Part shown: positions 35,701 to 46,499 of the stretch, in pieces
Position numbering within the stretch: the first letter of the stretch is position 1
How the letters are laid out: each line of letters starts with the position of its first letter
NCBI GenBank assembly: GCA_963675135.1
Contig: OY776130.1
Location: forward strand, 24,544,001 to 24,608,000
Source of the DNA: Galeopsis tetrahit
Taxonomy: Eukaryota; Streptophyta; Magnoliopsida; Lamiales; Lamiaceae
Direction: 5' to 3'
Length of the DNA: 64,000 nucleotides
The notes under the pieces: generated by a model
The model's input: only the letters and a program-made list of their open reading frames with translations
Told to the model about the DNA's origin: nothing
Databases searched by the model: none
Position numbers and translations under genes: made by a program

Positions 35701-36243
35701 CAATTGCTTCCTTTCGAAGCATCCACTAAGACACATGGAAAGGCTTAGCTGGTCCTTATTCCTTCCTCTTGGGGAGCAGTCCTGGCAACAAAATGCTTAG
35801 CTTTTTGCTATATCCAAGTGTAGTTGTTAGAATCCATTCCTTGGCCTTAGTATCTAGCTGTATCTTCTTCCCTTCTAGGGAAAGCCTTCCAAGGAAAAAT
35901 CCTTACATGTCACCATCAATACCATCGTATATGGCTGCCATCACTATGATCTTAATGTTGGTTAAAACATCAACACTAAAAGAATGACCCAACATTATCT
36001 TTCTAGCAATGTCCATCAAGAACTTCATTTTATCCGACAACATTGACTTCTTAAAATTCGTTGCCTTCTCTGATTTAATGGCTCCATTGGTGAACCTCTC
36101 AATGTATTCCTTCTCCCTACCCGCATTGTAAGTAGAAATTTTTACTTTGCAAGAGTGTACTTTGAAAGCATTTTTGAGATCCTCTCGAGTGATTTTGCCC
36201 TGCTGCCCCCAACATAGGCTTGAACATAATCTTCCTGTTCGTG
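32721..36243 (-). pseudogene. Degraded Sirevirus third ORF (post-pol)
   Basis: Read on the minus strand, coding-like pieces appear in order in changing frames: about 36240-35915 (with TREDLKNAFKVHSCKVK and SFSVDVLTNIKI), 35215-35030, 35005-34556, 34546-34181, 33700-33266, 33368-33162 and 33152-32721. They combine Lys/Glu-rich and Ser/Pro/Thr-rich stretches with a structured segment (RISRMIITSFLDLKEF). This matches in style and position the third ORF of the intact Sirevirus (43550-45830). Such ORFs have been called env-like, but the role is not established. Frameshifts and stops make it non-functional. Confidence 0.6.
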
Positions 36244-36518
36244 ACCTGAGTAAATGATTTTGAAATTGAGCTTCGAATAGCGTTATTTGGAATATTCGTC
36301 ATATTGGAAGTGAAATTTGGATAATTTGTCATATTCCCGACATTTAAATTTTGGGAATATTGGTTTCCAAAATGAAAATTTGGAGAAATTTGTGAATGAA
36401 ATGTTGTAGGATGATTGAATTGAGAGTATGAAAAATTTGGAGGAAGTTGAGAATTTGGAGAAGATTCATCTTCATCTAAATTTTGAGAATGAAGTAAATT
36501 ATTATAATTTTTATCCAT
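36243..36518 (-). pseudogene. N-terminal coding fragment, possibly Harbinger-associated
   Basis: From ATG at 36516-36518 on the minus strand, a Met-Asp start is followed by an Asn/Ser/Pro/Phe-rich region (PPNFSYSQFNHPTTF, NYPNFTSNMTN). It resembles the low-complexity N-termini of plant Harbinger-linked Myb-like proteins, a weak resemblance from memory. Near 36243 the frame runs into Sirevirus-derived sequence, so this is a chimeric junction, not an intact gene. Upstream DNA to 36735 looks like its 5' flank and is interrupted by the young Sirevirus. Confidence 0.35.
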
Positions 36519-36735
36519 TTCTTGAATAAAAATTTGAGTGTGAAGAGGAATTGAAAATGAAATGAAATTGAGACAATAAATTTGAGAGGTGAAAATGAAG
36601 AAGATTTATGTGGTAAACATGCTCTACACAAACATGTATTTATAGGTAAAAAACAATAATATTTTATTAATTAAAATAGACGTTGAACCCATTTTTATTT
36701 TAATTGATAGATTTGATACTTATTTCAAACGGTTA

Positions 36736-37600
36736 TGTAGATGTTGTTAATTCTTAAATGTCTTAACATTATCAACAACATCTGAATTTGACCTTCCGAG
36801 ATTTTTTCTAAGTCTTTTCTGAAATGCTACATTAAATGTTGACCTAAATGTTGTCGCATTTCTGGCAGGATCTAGAAGCTTCTACAAGGATCTGGAACCT
36901 GGAAGATTCCAGAACATTGGAGAACATGCTAGAACAGCCTAGATACATTTGGAACGACCTGGAGCAGCCTAGAAGGATCTAGAAAGATCATGGAAGTTGA
37001 GTTTCCTAAAAAATAGGACCTCAATGTGGAAGCCTCTAGAATTTCGTATCCCACACTATAAATACCCATTGAAGGCTTCATAATTCGGTGTGCTCTATTC
37101 GATCAATATCCTAGACCGAGCGTTCATCCCTGTTAGGAAATTGTGGCCAATAGTTCTACATTTTAGTTCATACGTTGTATACCACCCGTATGACTGTGTG
37201 TCTTCTTATCTATTGAGAGTGTAATCATTAGATAGACTAGGCATTTCGACAGTGTATAATTTATACACTTAGTTCGTTTTCTAGACTTGGCACCTGCCTC
37301 GTTTATAGTTTCGTTGTGATTGTTAATGCTGTAACATTTCACACAACATTTGTACTTGAAGATAAGTATTGTTTTTCGCCGTAAGGCTAGCATAGATTTT
37401 TATTTATAAAATCTATGTGAAAATTATTTCCATTGTGTCACGTTTGTTTTTAGTGTTTCAAGTCTTCCGCTGTGTTAATCTTAATTTCTGATATTCTGTT
37501 AGAGTCAGTGTTGTACCAATTGTCACAACATTTAGTACAACATTATTCTACTTAAACTTAAACACTTCATATACATACACCACACCACAGCACACTTTCA
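36736..37600 (+). repeat. 5' LTR of the young Sirevirus
   Basis: TGTAGATG...CTTTCA, 865 bp. A TATAAATA box lies at 37057-37064. TCTAGAA/GGATCTGGAA-like direct repeats sit in the upstream part (36870-36980). Confidence 0.95.
37057..37064 (+). promoter_or_regulatory. LTR TATA box
   Basis: TATAAATA, repeated at 46830-46837 in the 3' LTR. It should position the genomic RNA start about 30 bases downstream. Confidence 0.6.
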
Positions 37601-37602
37601 GT

Positions 37603-37614
37603 TGGTATCAGAGC
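37603..37614 (+). promoter_or_regulatory. Primer-binding site of the Sirevirus
   Basis: TGGTATCAGAGC, two bases after the LTR end, the standard initiator tRNA-Met complementary site in copia elements. Confidence 0.92.
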
Positions 37615-37674
37615 TGATACCTGACGACACTAGGTTAGATCTTTGGTCAAGTGTGTTTTTAGTGTAGGTTAGCA

Positions 37675-40600
37675 ATGGAAACACATCACATATCCACTGC
37701 ACTTAGGCCACCCGTTTTAGTTGGTTCGAATTATGCGTATTGGAAGCCTAAGATGCGTATGTACATCAAGTCAATTGATGAACGTGCTTGGAGGACTGTA
37801 CTTACAGGTTGGGAAGCTCCAAAAAGACCAGCAGACGCAGATGGTGAAATACAACTCAAGAGAGAAGTTGACTGGACGGCTGATGAAATAACAACAGCGA
37901 GCTACAATTCTAAAGCTTTAAATGCTATTTTTACTTCTGTTGATGTTTCAATGTTTAAAATTATATCTAACTGTTCTACTTCTAAAGATGCATGGGACAG
38001 GTTGCAAGAGCATTGTGAAGGTTCAGAAAGTGTTCGAAGAACTAAGCTTCGAATGTTGGGAACAAAGTTTGAGAATCTCCGAATGAAGGAAGATGAAACC
38101 ATTTCAGCCTACAATGAAAGGTTAAGTGAGATAATCAATGAATCACATTCTCTTGGTGACCCTATTTCTAATGTTAGAGTAGTTCATAAGATATTAAGAT
38201 CTGTTCCTAAAAGATTTGATGCTAAAATTTGTGCTATTGAAGAGGCAAAAAATACAGATACATTAAGTCAAAATGAGTTAGTGAGTATTCTTAGAACATA
38301 TGAAATAAACACTAATCAAGTTGATGAAAATGATGCTGATAAGAAAGTTGTGGTTTTTAAAGGAGAAACATCAAACATTTCTGAGTCTCAACCTATCATT
38401 ACTGAAGTTGATTCTGATGAAGAATTGCTTGATGAATGTCTCAACAATCCTAACAACATTGCCTTGCTCACTAAGCACTTTAATAAGTTTCTTAAGAAAT
38501 CTGTGAACAAATCTAGAAATATTCAGCCTAAGATTCAAATCAATACATCAACACCTCAACCAGAAAGGAGGAAAGGTCAATTCACACCAAGACTATCAAA
38601 GAGTGAAGGTAAACCAAGGTATGATCCTGAATTTCGAAAATCAGTTCAATGCAATGCTTGTTCTGGTTATGGTCATTATGCAAATGAATGTGCCAATACT
38701 AGACTTAAGCAAAAACTGAATTTTAGTGCTACCTTGAGTGATGATTCTGATGATGATCTTGATGAATTAAATCAGAATGAATATTCTAATTTTACCAGAA
38801 TTGATTATAATGATTCCTCAGATGATGATCTGGATGAAACAGATTCTGATGCTGTACCTGATGTTTCAACATCTACAGCAACATCAGAACAGAGTCACCC
38901 AGATTTGAACTGTTTTAATGGTTTGGTTGATGATGCAGGAAAAAGGAATGATGACAATGAATACCAAAAGTTGTTAGATGATTGGAAAAATCAGAAACTC
39001 ACCCTTGATTCTCTGAATAAAAGGAATGAGGATTTGACAGACACAATCACCAAGCTAGAAGTTATTCTTACCAAAAGAGATCTGGAAATCTGTAACTTAA
39101 AGGAGAAATTGATAAATTCTACTTTATGTTTCAAGAAATATTCCAAGAGTGCTTCTGAGGTAAATAATGCTATAGCTACTGGTAAGTCTAATAATCATGG
39201 TTTAGGTTATGATGGTACTACTGCTTCTATTTCTGATAAATTTAGAAAACCTGTGAAATTTGTTAAGGCAAATGTTGACACATCTGGGTCAACATCTGCA
39301 GAAACAGAGTCTCACAAGGTTAAGAGAAAGTATATCTGTCATTTCTGTTTCAAAATTGGTCACATTCGTCCTTACTGTATAAAGTTGTTTGAAGAACAGA
39401 AAAACTTGAAAATGCTGCATAAGAAACTGTCACATCCTGGTAAACAGTTTTTGAAATCTGCATGGAAACCAAAAGCTACCTGTAATGTTGTTCATACCTC
39501 CTTAAAAGCATGTTTACCTGAATTATGGTACTTTGATAGTGGTTGTTCAAGACATATGACAGGTCGTATTGATTTCTTATCTGATTATGTGACCTTGAAT
39601 AGTGGTAGTGTTACATATGGTGGAGGTTCTAAAGGAAAGATTGTTGGTAAAGGAACTTTGAATGTTGAAGGTTTTCCTAAGCTTAAAAATGTATTACATG
39701 TTGATGGCTTACTTGCAAATCTGATTAGCATTAGTCAACTTTGTGATGATAATTTGCATGTGAAATTTGATAAAGATTCATGTTATGTTCTTAATAAAGA
39801 TGAAGTTTGTGTCATGACTGGTACTAGGTCAGCTGATAATTGCTATCTTATTGGAACAAATATGTGTAACTTGTCAAAACATGATGAAAATGTTCTATGG
39901 CATCAAAGATTGGGTCATGCAAATTACAGAGCAATGAAAAAGCTAATCAAAGCAGATGCAGTAAAAGGAATTCCAGAACTTAGGTTTCACAACACCACTG
40001 TATGTGGACCATGCCAAAAAGGTAAGCAGGTAAGAATGTCACACAAAATGCTGTCACATTGTACTACACATCGATGCTTTGAATTACTGCACATGGATTT
40101 GATGGGTCCTATGGAAACTGAAAGCATTGGAGGAAAGAGGTATTCCTTAGTTGTGGTAGATGATTTTTCTAGATATACCTGGGTAGAGTCTTTGAGAGAC
40201 AAATCTGAAGCATTTGCTGCATTTAAAATTCTTTATAAGAGGTTCAAAAATGTGTTTAACTTGAAAGTTGGCCGTATTAGAACTGATCATGGTAGGGAAT
40301 TTGAAAACAGCATGTTTAATGATTTTTGTGATAAAAAGGGTATCTTGCAAGAATATTCATCTCCTAAAACTCCACAACAAAATGGAATTGTTGAAAGAAA
40401 GAATAGAACTTTACAAGAAATGGCTAGATTTATGTTTACATCCAAATGTCTTGCTAAGAAATTTTGGGGAGAAGCATTGAATACTACATGTCATATTATT
40501 AATAGGGTTTTTATTCGTTCTGGAACTAATCAAACACCATATGAGATTTTGAACAACAGAAAACCTAATGTGAAATATTTTCATGTATTTGGTTGTGTGT

Positions 40601-42540
40601 GTTACATTTTGAATGATAGGGATCAACTTCATAAGTTTGATTCTAAAAGTGATAAAGGTTTCTTTTTAGGCTATTCTAGAAATAGTAAAGCTTATAGAGT
40701 TTATAACCTTAGAACTAACACTGTTCAAGAATCTGTTAATGTTGTGTTTGATGATGATAAAGGTCTTACAGATGACAAAGATGAAGAAGATGTATCACAG
40801 GTTACTGACACTTCTGAGAATACACTGAAGTCTGAGAATGTTGCACCAAATGTTAACACATCTGGGTTAACATCGACAGAACAGACAGTTGTAACTTCAC
40901 AGAATGACCAGTACATTCCCAAAACGAATCCTTCTTCAAGAATAGGTAAAAGTCATCCTTCTGACCAGATCATAGGCGATGCTACAGTTGGAGTGCAAAC
41001 AAGAGGAAGAGTAAGATCAAACAAGGTAGATGTGGTAAGAACAATATGCATGTCTTCTATGTGTAATGTTGTAAATGCTGAATGCTATTTATCTGAAATT
41101 GAACCTAAGAGTGCTAAAGAAGCCTTAACTGATGAAAACTGGATTAATGCTATGCATGAAGAACTTGGTCAGTTTGAAAGAAATGAAGTATGGACACTTG
41201 TTCCAAGACCTAGTCATACTAATGTCATTGGAACAAAGTGGATATTCAAGAATAAAACTGATGAATCTGGTAATATTGTTAGGAACAAGGCTAGGTTAGT
41301 AGCACAAGGTTACACCCAAGTTGAAGGAGTCGATTTTGATGAAACTTTTGCACCTGTTGCTAGGATAGAATCTATTAGATTACTGCTAGCTATTGCATGT
41401 TTTATTGATATTAAGCTTCATCAAATGGATGTAAAGGCTGCATTTCTAAATGGCATTTTAAATGAAGAAGCATATGTTGAACAACCTATAGGATTTGAAG
41501 ATCCACAGTATCCTGATCATGTATATAAACTTAAGAAAGCATTATATGGCCTTAAACAAGCTCCTAGAGCATGGTATGGTAGGCTTACTAACTTTCTTTT
41601 GGAATATGGATTTATTAGAGGAGAGGCAGATAGAACTTTGTTCATTAAGCACACTGAAAATAATATACTAATTGCTCAAATATATGTTGATGACATTGTG
41701 TTTGGTTCTACTTGTGATAAAATGTTGAGTAAATTTGTTGAGGCAATGACTGCAACATTTGAAATGAGTACGGTTGGAGACTTGAACTATTTTCTAGGTC
41801 TTCAAATCAAACAATGCAGTGATGGTATTTTCTTTTCTCAGAGTAAGTATGCTAAGAACTTGGTTAAAAGATTTGGTCTTGAGAATTCAAAACCAATGAA
41901 AACTCCTATGGGATCTTCTTTGAAACTTTGCAAAGACAGTGCTGGAACAGATGTTGATCCAACACTTTACAGATCCATGATAGGTAGTTTACTGTACTTA
42001 ACCTCTAGTAGACCAGATATTATGTACAGTGTGTGTGTTTGTGCTAGGTACCAAGCTAATCCAAAGGAATCTCACCTGAATGCTGTGAAGAGGATCATCA
42101 AGTATGTTTCAGGAACAAGTGACCTTGGAATCTGGTATACTAAGGACACCAACAACATTTTGATTGGCTATAGTGATGCTGATTGGGCTGGAGACATAGA
42201 TGATAGAAAGAGTACGAGTGGAGGATGTTTCTACATGGGAAACAATCTTGTTTCATGGCACAGCAAGAAGCAGAATTGTGTTTCACAATCTACTGCAGAA
42301 TCTGAGTATATAGCTGCTGGAAGCTGCTGTACACAACTCTTGTGGCTGAGCAAGATGTTCCATGACTATGGTATTGAGAATGGTATACTTACAATCTTTT
42401 GTGATAATACTAGTGCTATTAACATTTCTAAGAATCCTGTACAACACTCACTCACAAAGCACATTAGCATAAGACATCACTTTATGAGAGATTTAGTAGA
42501 GAAGAACATTGTGAAGTTGGAGTATATATATACCTACTGA
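37675..42540 (+). CDS. Sirevirus gag-pol polyprotein
   Basis: A single open frame of 1621 codons. In order: the gag core with a copia-type N-terminus; a zinc knuckle CNACSGYGHYANEC near residue 326; an acidic Asp/Ser stretch; a coiled-coil-like segment near 425-485; a second knuckle CHFCFKIGHIRPYC near 555; protease DSG near 619; integrase HHCC beginning HQRLGH near 741 and its Asp-Asp-Glu core; reverse transcriptase with YVDD near 1337; and RNase H with SDADW near 1500. Two knuckles are common in Sireviruses. The frame ends early at EYIYTY because of a TA-repeat expansion at 42522-42533. The next frame continues with the expected C-terminus to TGA 42626-42628, so about 30 residues are lost. 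Confidence 0.95.
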   Translation: METHHISTALRPPVLVGSNYAYWKPKMRMYIKSIDERAWRTVLTGWEAPKRPADADGEIQLKREVDWTADEITTASYNSKALNAIFTSVDVSMFKIISNCSTSKDAWDRLQEHCEGSESVRRTKLRMLGTKFENLRMKEDETISAYNERLSEIINESHSLGDPISNVRVVHKILRSVPKRFDAKICAIEEAKNTDTLSQNELVSILRTYEINTNQVDENDADKKVVVFKGETSNISESQPIITEVDSDEELLDECLNNPNNIALLTKHFNKFLKKSVNKSRNIQPKIQINTSTPQPERRKGQFTPRLSKSEGKPRYDPEFRKSVQCNACSGYGHYANECANTRLKQKLNFSATLSDDSDDDLDELNQNEYSNFTRIDYNDSSDDDLDETDSDAVPDVSTSTATSEQSHPDLNCFNGLVDDAGKRNDDNEYQKLLDDWKNQKLTLDSLNKRNEDLTDTITKLEVILTKRDLEICNLKEKLINSTLCFKKYSKSASEVNNAIATGKSNNHGLGYDGTTASISDKFRKPVKFVKANVDTSGSTSAETESHKVKRKYICHFCFKIGHIRPYCIKLFEEQKNLKMLHKKLSHPGKQFLKSAWKPKATCNVVHTSLKACLPELWYFDSGCSRHMTGRIDFLSDYVTLNSGSVTYGGGSKGKIVGKGTLNVEGFPKLKNVLHVDGLLANLISISQLCDDNLHVKFDKDSCYVLNKDEVCVMTGTRSADNCYLIGTNMCNLSKHDENVLWHQRLGHANYRAMKKLIKADAVKGIPELRFHNTTVCGPCQKGKQVRMSHKMLSHCTTHRCFELLHMDLMGPMETESIGGKRYSLVVVDDFSRYTWVESLRDKSEAFAAFKILYKRFKNVFNLKVGRIRTDHGREFENSMFNDFCDKKGILQEYSSPKTPQQNGIVERKNRTLQEMARFMFTSKCLAKKFWGEALNTTCHIINRVFIRSGTNQTPYEILNNRKPNVKYFHVFGCVCYILNDRDQLHKFDSKSDKGFFLGYSRNSKAYRVYNLRTNTVQESVNVVFDDDKGLTDDKDEEDVSQVTDTSENTLKSENVAPNVNTSGLTSTEQTVVTSQNDQYIPKTNPSSRIGKSHPSDQIIGDATVGVQTRGRVRSNKVDVVRTICMSSMCNVVNAECYLSEIEPKSAKEALTDENWINAMHEELGQFERNEVWTLVPRPSHTNVIGTKWIFKNKTDESGNIVRNKARLVAQGYTQVEGVDFDETFAPVARIESIRLLLAIACFIDIKLHQMDVKAAFLNGILNEEAYVEQPIGFEDPQYPDHVYKLKKALYGLKQAPRAWYGRLTNFLLEYGFIRGEADRTLFIKHTENNILIAQIYVDDIVFGSTCDKMLSKFVEAMTATFEMSTVGDLNYFLGLQIKQCSDGIFFSQSKYAKNLVKRFGLENSKPMKTPMGSSLKLCKDSAGTDVDPTLYRSMIGSLLYLTSSRPDIMYSVCVCARYQANPKESHLNAVKRIIKYVSGTSDLGIWYTKDTNNILIGYSDADWAGDIDDRKSTSGGCFYMGNNLVSWHSKKQNCVSQSTAESEYIAAGSCCTQLLWLSKMFHDYGIENGILTIFCDNTSAINISKNPVQHSLTKHISIRHHFMRDLVEKNIVKLEYIYTY

Positions 42541-42628
42541 AAAACAAAATGCTGACATTTTTACTAAGGCATTAGACCATGAGAGATTCTCAATCTTGAG
42601 GAAATCTCTTGGGATGAGCACTATCTGA

Positions 42629-43549
42629 AAAATTCGGATGGATGTTGTCACAAATGCGGTAGCATTTGGGACAACATCATGGGTTGTATAAATTTTATAA
42701 GTTGAATTTATTTCTTACTTAGTTAAATAATTCCTTTGTAAAATATCTACGAATCTAAGAACCTTGGAGTGCAAAAATAAACATGTCTTACACCTCTCAA
42801 ATGCATAAAAATGAGAATGTTATTAGCATACTAAAAGATGTACCAAATCACTGAGTAACTATGGAGCACGGAGTTCGCTACTACGATGCCTTCTTTTCAA
42901 AAGGTGATATTTGGTAAAAACATCAACATATTTGTAATCCATTAAGTAAGTATGGGGCACGGAGTTCGCTACTACGATGTACTCTACAGGAACAATGGAT
43001 CAATACAAATTAGATGCTATAACACAAAAGGAAAAAATATGGTGCAACACAAATGAAGCAAATTCATGTAAAAACCGTGTTGAGGTGTTTGCAACAGTTT
43101 TGAGCACAACATTGCCTGATTCAAATTTATTTTTATCTGTTGTAATTATTTAATTATTTATTGAGATTTATTTTATTTATTTAACTATATACTAATCCAC
43201 GTTTTTTTTATTTTTCAGATTATGCTTGGACTAAGTAAAAATTCTAGAAACTTCTTAATTACTCAATTAATTAATAAAATTGATTTTTCCCACAAATTAA
43301 ACCATGATCTAGGTTGTGGCTAAAAATGTGGAGCACTATCAAATTATTTCTGGAATTAATCGTGTTAAGCTCCAACTACACTCATTCTCTCTATAAAACT
43401 CAATTAATTGTGATTTATTTTGCTAATTGTCTTTTTCGAGTTTTTGTTAAGTACTGTATTTGCAGAAACTGTTCTTTGGCCGTGTATTTCCCAAATTTAC
43501 TACATACACTCTCAAAAACCTACCTTGGAAATCCAACCGATTCTTCTTA
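42629..43549 (+). other. Spacer between pol and the third ORF
   Basis: No gene. Contains a duplicated motif (next entry) and pyrimidine-rich tracts ending TTTTTCAG near 43206-43219 and TTTGCAG near 43465. These could be splice acceptors for expressing the downstream ORF, which is inference only. Confidence 0.5.
42859..42985 (+). repeat. Direct repeat with GCACGGAGTTCGCTACTACG core
   Basis: Two copies about 92 bases apart, 42860-42888 and 42951-42980, matching over TATGGRGCACGGAGTTCGCT and the following bases. Such conservation in a noncoding spacer suggests a functional or recently duplicated site. Confidence 0.8.
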
Positions 43550-45830
43550 ATGGCTGGAAACCACCCTCGATCACACTCTCACTCACACTCTTCTCCTGAA
43601 TCTTCCGATCAAAATGCCCAAAATTCTCTCAATCTTCTTGCTTCAATGGCCTCACAACAGTCAAATTCCTCAAATGCCGACACCAATGTCTCTGCAACTC
43701 CATCAACAACCACTCCTGTTCCACAAACTACTCCACCAACTACCCACATCCCACAAGACTCAACTGTTGAAGAATTCACTAGGGCTGTTGAAGAGGTATC
43801 CAACACTCTTCGGACTACTGGTCATCTACCTGTGATGACGTTTGGAGATATCACTGTGGATATCTCGAGCTATTTGGCCGAACAAACTGCCCAAATGGCT
43901 GCTGCTGCCAAAACCCCCCAATTCTTCAAACCCTACTGAGCCAGCTGCACCGAAACGGAATGTGAAAACCGTTGCTGAAGGAGAAGCTAGTGCTGATGCA
44001 TCCAATTCTGAGGATGTCGAAATGGAAGATGCTGAAGCTTCTGATGATGGTACAAATTCTTCACTCTCTGTCTCTGATGAGTCTGCTCCCATTCCTCTCA
44101 AGAAGAATGCACAGAAAGGAAAAAGACAGAGAAGCCCTGTTCAAAGGAGGAGGTCAAACCGTGTGTTTACCCGAATAGATTACTCTGAATCTATGAGAAA
44201 GAAGAAGAAAGCCGGAGCTGATGCTAGTGAACCGATTCAAGTGTTCACTGAATCTGATGAAGAAACCGAAGTTGCCACTGTTGCTGCAAAGAAACCAAAG
44301 ACTGATGCTGAGAAACCAAAGAAAGCTGCTGTTGAACGAAGGAAGAAAGTTGCTGCTGATCCTAAAGAAAAAGGGAAAGCCAAGATGATCCCTGAAGAAG
44401 AACCTGCTGAATCAGACTCTGATTCTGATTTCAATGTTTGCCTAAGAGACATGCAAGAATCTCTTAAGAAGAATGCTGAGTCATTTGCTGCTGCAAAAGA
44501 GCCCACACCAGAACCTGATGATGATGGAAGTGGAGACAACTCATCTTCTGAGGCAAAGAGCTCATCTGCTGAAGCAAAGAGCTCATCCAAAAGCTCCTCT
44601 GCACATGATGGAGACACTGATCCTGATGAGGAACTGCCTTCTGAGGAAGAAAATGAAGGTATCTCTGATCACTCCACTTATGTTGAGAAAAGGTTAGAAA
44701 TTTATTCTAAGAGGAAGCTGTTGATTGAGAAAAGAATAAATGTGCCTGATTTTGATAGTAAGGGTATGCTTAAGTTCTTAGAGGATAGAAATCTGTTGAA
44801 TGCTGTTACATTTGGTGAAGCTTTTCTTACAAACTGGTCTTATGAATTCTATGCCTGTATGAAGAAAAGTTATGGAAAAAAGAGTTCTAGGTCTTATGGT
44901 ACTGTTAATTTTAGGGGGAGGGATGTGCCATTCACTCCAGAACTTATTAATGAGTTCTTGCACACTCCTAATGTTGATGAGGATGATGATCCAGATATGG
45001 ATGTTGTGATTACTGCAATCACAGGGGGTAGAAAGACTAAGTGGACTAGGAAGATGCTAGCTAGACACTTAACCTCCTTACATTCTGTTTTGTATAAGCT
45101 GATCATATACAATTGGATTCCCACTACCAACACCACTAAGATCACAAGAGACCAAACCATTCTTATGTATAGGATTTCTATACTTAAGAAGTTCAATCTG
45201 GGACATACCATCTTTCACCATATGAGGAAATTTACTGGGAAAACTACTGGGAAAGGAAATCTGCCCTATCCAGTCTTGATTTCAAACTATCTGAAGCACC
45301 ATGGCTTCACTGCTAAGAAGACTGATGTCTTGAGGGGGAGAGTGCCACTGCTTGCTATTGCTCCTGCCTTATTGATTGGGGACAGAATCATTGATTTGCC
45401 CATAGTTGCTCCTGGTACTGATAGTCCACAGAGATCTTCCAGACCCTCTACTTCTGATCAACCAGGCCCTTCCAGAACACATCAGAGAAATGCACCCCCA
45501 AATGTTGAGAACATTCGTGTCAACATTTCTGGTAATGTGTATCTTTCACAGGAATTCATCAAACTCCAACTCCAACACTTGCAGGAAACAATAGATGAAC
45601 TTCAGTTCTTGAAGGACAGGTGGACCAACCTACTTTCACCTACAACAGGGGGAGTACCATCACCATCCAACTCCAATGTGGTCATTGAGGAGATAAATGA
45701 AGATGGAGTTCCAGCTGCTGCTGATGCTGGTGCTGTACCTGATGCTGGAGGAGATGCTGCTGTTACTGATGTAGTTGCACATCTTGCATCTATTTACTTT
45801 GTGGATGAAGTTGATGAACAGGAACATTGA
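43550..45830 (+). pseudogene. Sirevirus third ORF (post-pol), one frameshift
   Basis: ATG 43550 opens a Ser/Thr/Pro/Gln-rich N-terminus. The frame shifts in a six-C run at about 43916-43921 and then stays open to TGA 45828-45830, some 760 codons in all. The middle is very acidic and Lys-rich with AEAKSSS-type repeats. Residues about 400-600 form a structured block with NFRGRDVPFTPELINEF, KWTRKMLARHL and FNLGHTIFHHM. It resembles the domain databases call a putative plant transposon protein, recognised from memory. A C-terminal coiled-coil-like stretch (LQLQHLQETIDELQFL) follows. These ORFs are called env-like in Sireviruses, but no signal peptide or clear membrane span is visible. Confidence 0.75.
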
Positions 45831-46488
45831 TCTTCCTGGAGAAAGCTGTTGGACAGGGGGAGATCTGAATTCCAAAAATGGCTATGGTGCAGGAAGATGA
45901 TGCTGCAGCTGTTACCACAGCAATATAAGCCATTTATTCAGCTCTACCTGTGTAATTAATGTTTAAGTATTCTGAATTTTTGATACACTTGTTGTTTATT
46001 TTTCCTAGATGATAGGATGTTTATTACTGCAACTTGCTTAATGGTTCCACTTGATGTTTGTTTACTGCCTTGCTTAATTTGTTTGCAGATTATCATGTGT
46101 CTACTATTGCAGGTTGTGTGTAGTTTTTGTTTATATTCTGTTTACATTATGTTTGTTGCTCTGATTTTTTTGTTTGTTTTGTTTTGTTAGTGTCATACTT
46201 AGATTCTAAGTGAATTTCTTCCAGTTTAACTTATTATCTTAGTATAGTTACTTATGTTGTGAGTAAGTGTATAGTTTATACTTATTCTATTTTGGATAAA
46301 ATAGTCTTGATCTTTTGGCACGGATCATTATGAAATTATCCTTGATCTTCAGTCGATTTGATCCAACGATTACAACAGGTATTGTCTTGACTAGTGCTTA
46401 GCAATGATGTCAACCTCAACTAAGTACATAAAACTGAGTATGTATAGAAATATATGTGCATCAGGTGTGTTGTAGTCGAAAGGTCAAA
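45831..46488 (+). other. 3' untranslated part of the Sirevirus
   Basis: T-rich DNA with no gene, leading to the polypurine tract. Confidence 0.55.
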
Positions 46489-46499
46489 TTGGGGGAGAT
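46489..46499 (+). promoter_or_regulatory. Polypurine tract of the Sirevirus
   Basis: ATTGGGGGAGAT directly before the 3' LTR, the Sirevirus-type tract. Confidence 0.9.

Larger units (their letters stand above)
28295..36243 (-). mobile_element. Truncated Sirevirus-type Ty1/copia element, minus strand
   Basis: An LTR (28295-32490) is followed, reading the minus strand backwards, by a polypurine tract AAAAGGGGGAAAAT and a degraded post-pol ORF region to about 36243. No gag-pol or second LTR is present, so the element is cut off on its 5' side. The GGGGGA-type tract beside a TGTTGG LTR start and a large third ORF are Sirevirus features. The LTR carries two later insertions. Confidence 0.75.

Noticed and set aside
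43842..44178. Additional overlapping plus- and minus-strand frames in the Sirevirus third ORF
   Set aside because: Shadows of an acidic, low-complexity coding region. Only the main frame continues to 45830.
43550..45830. Viral envelope protein
   Set aside because: Called env-like in Sireviruses, but no signal peptide, clear membrane span or fusion motif is visible here.
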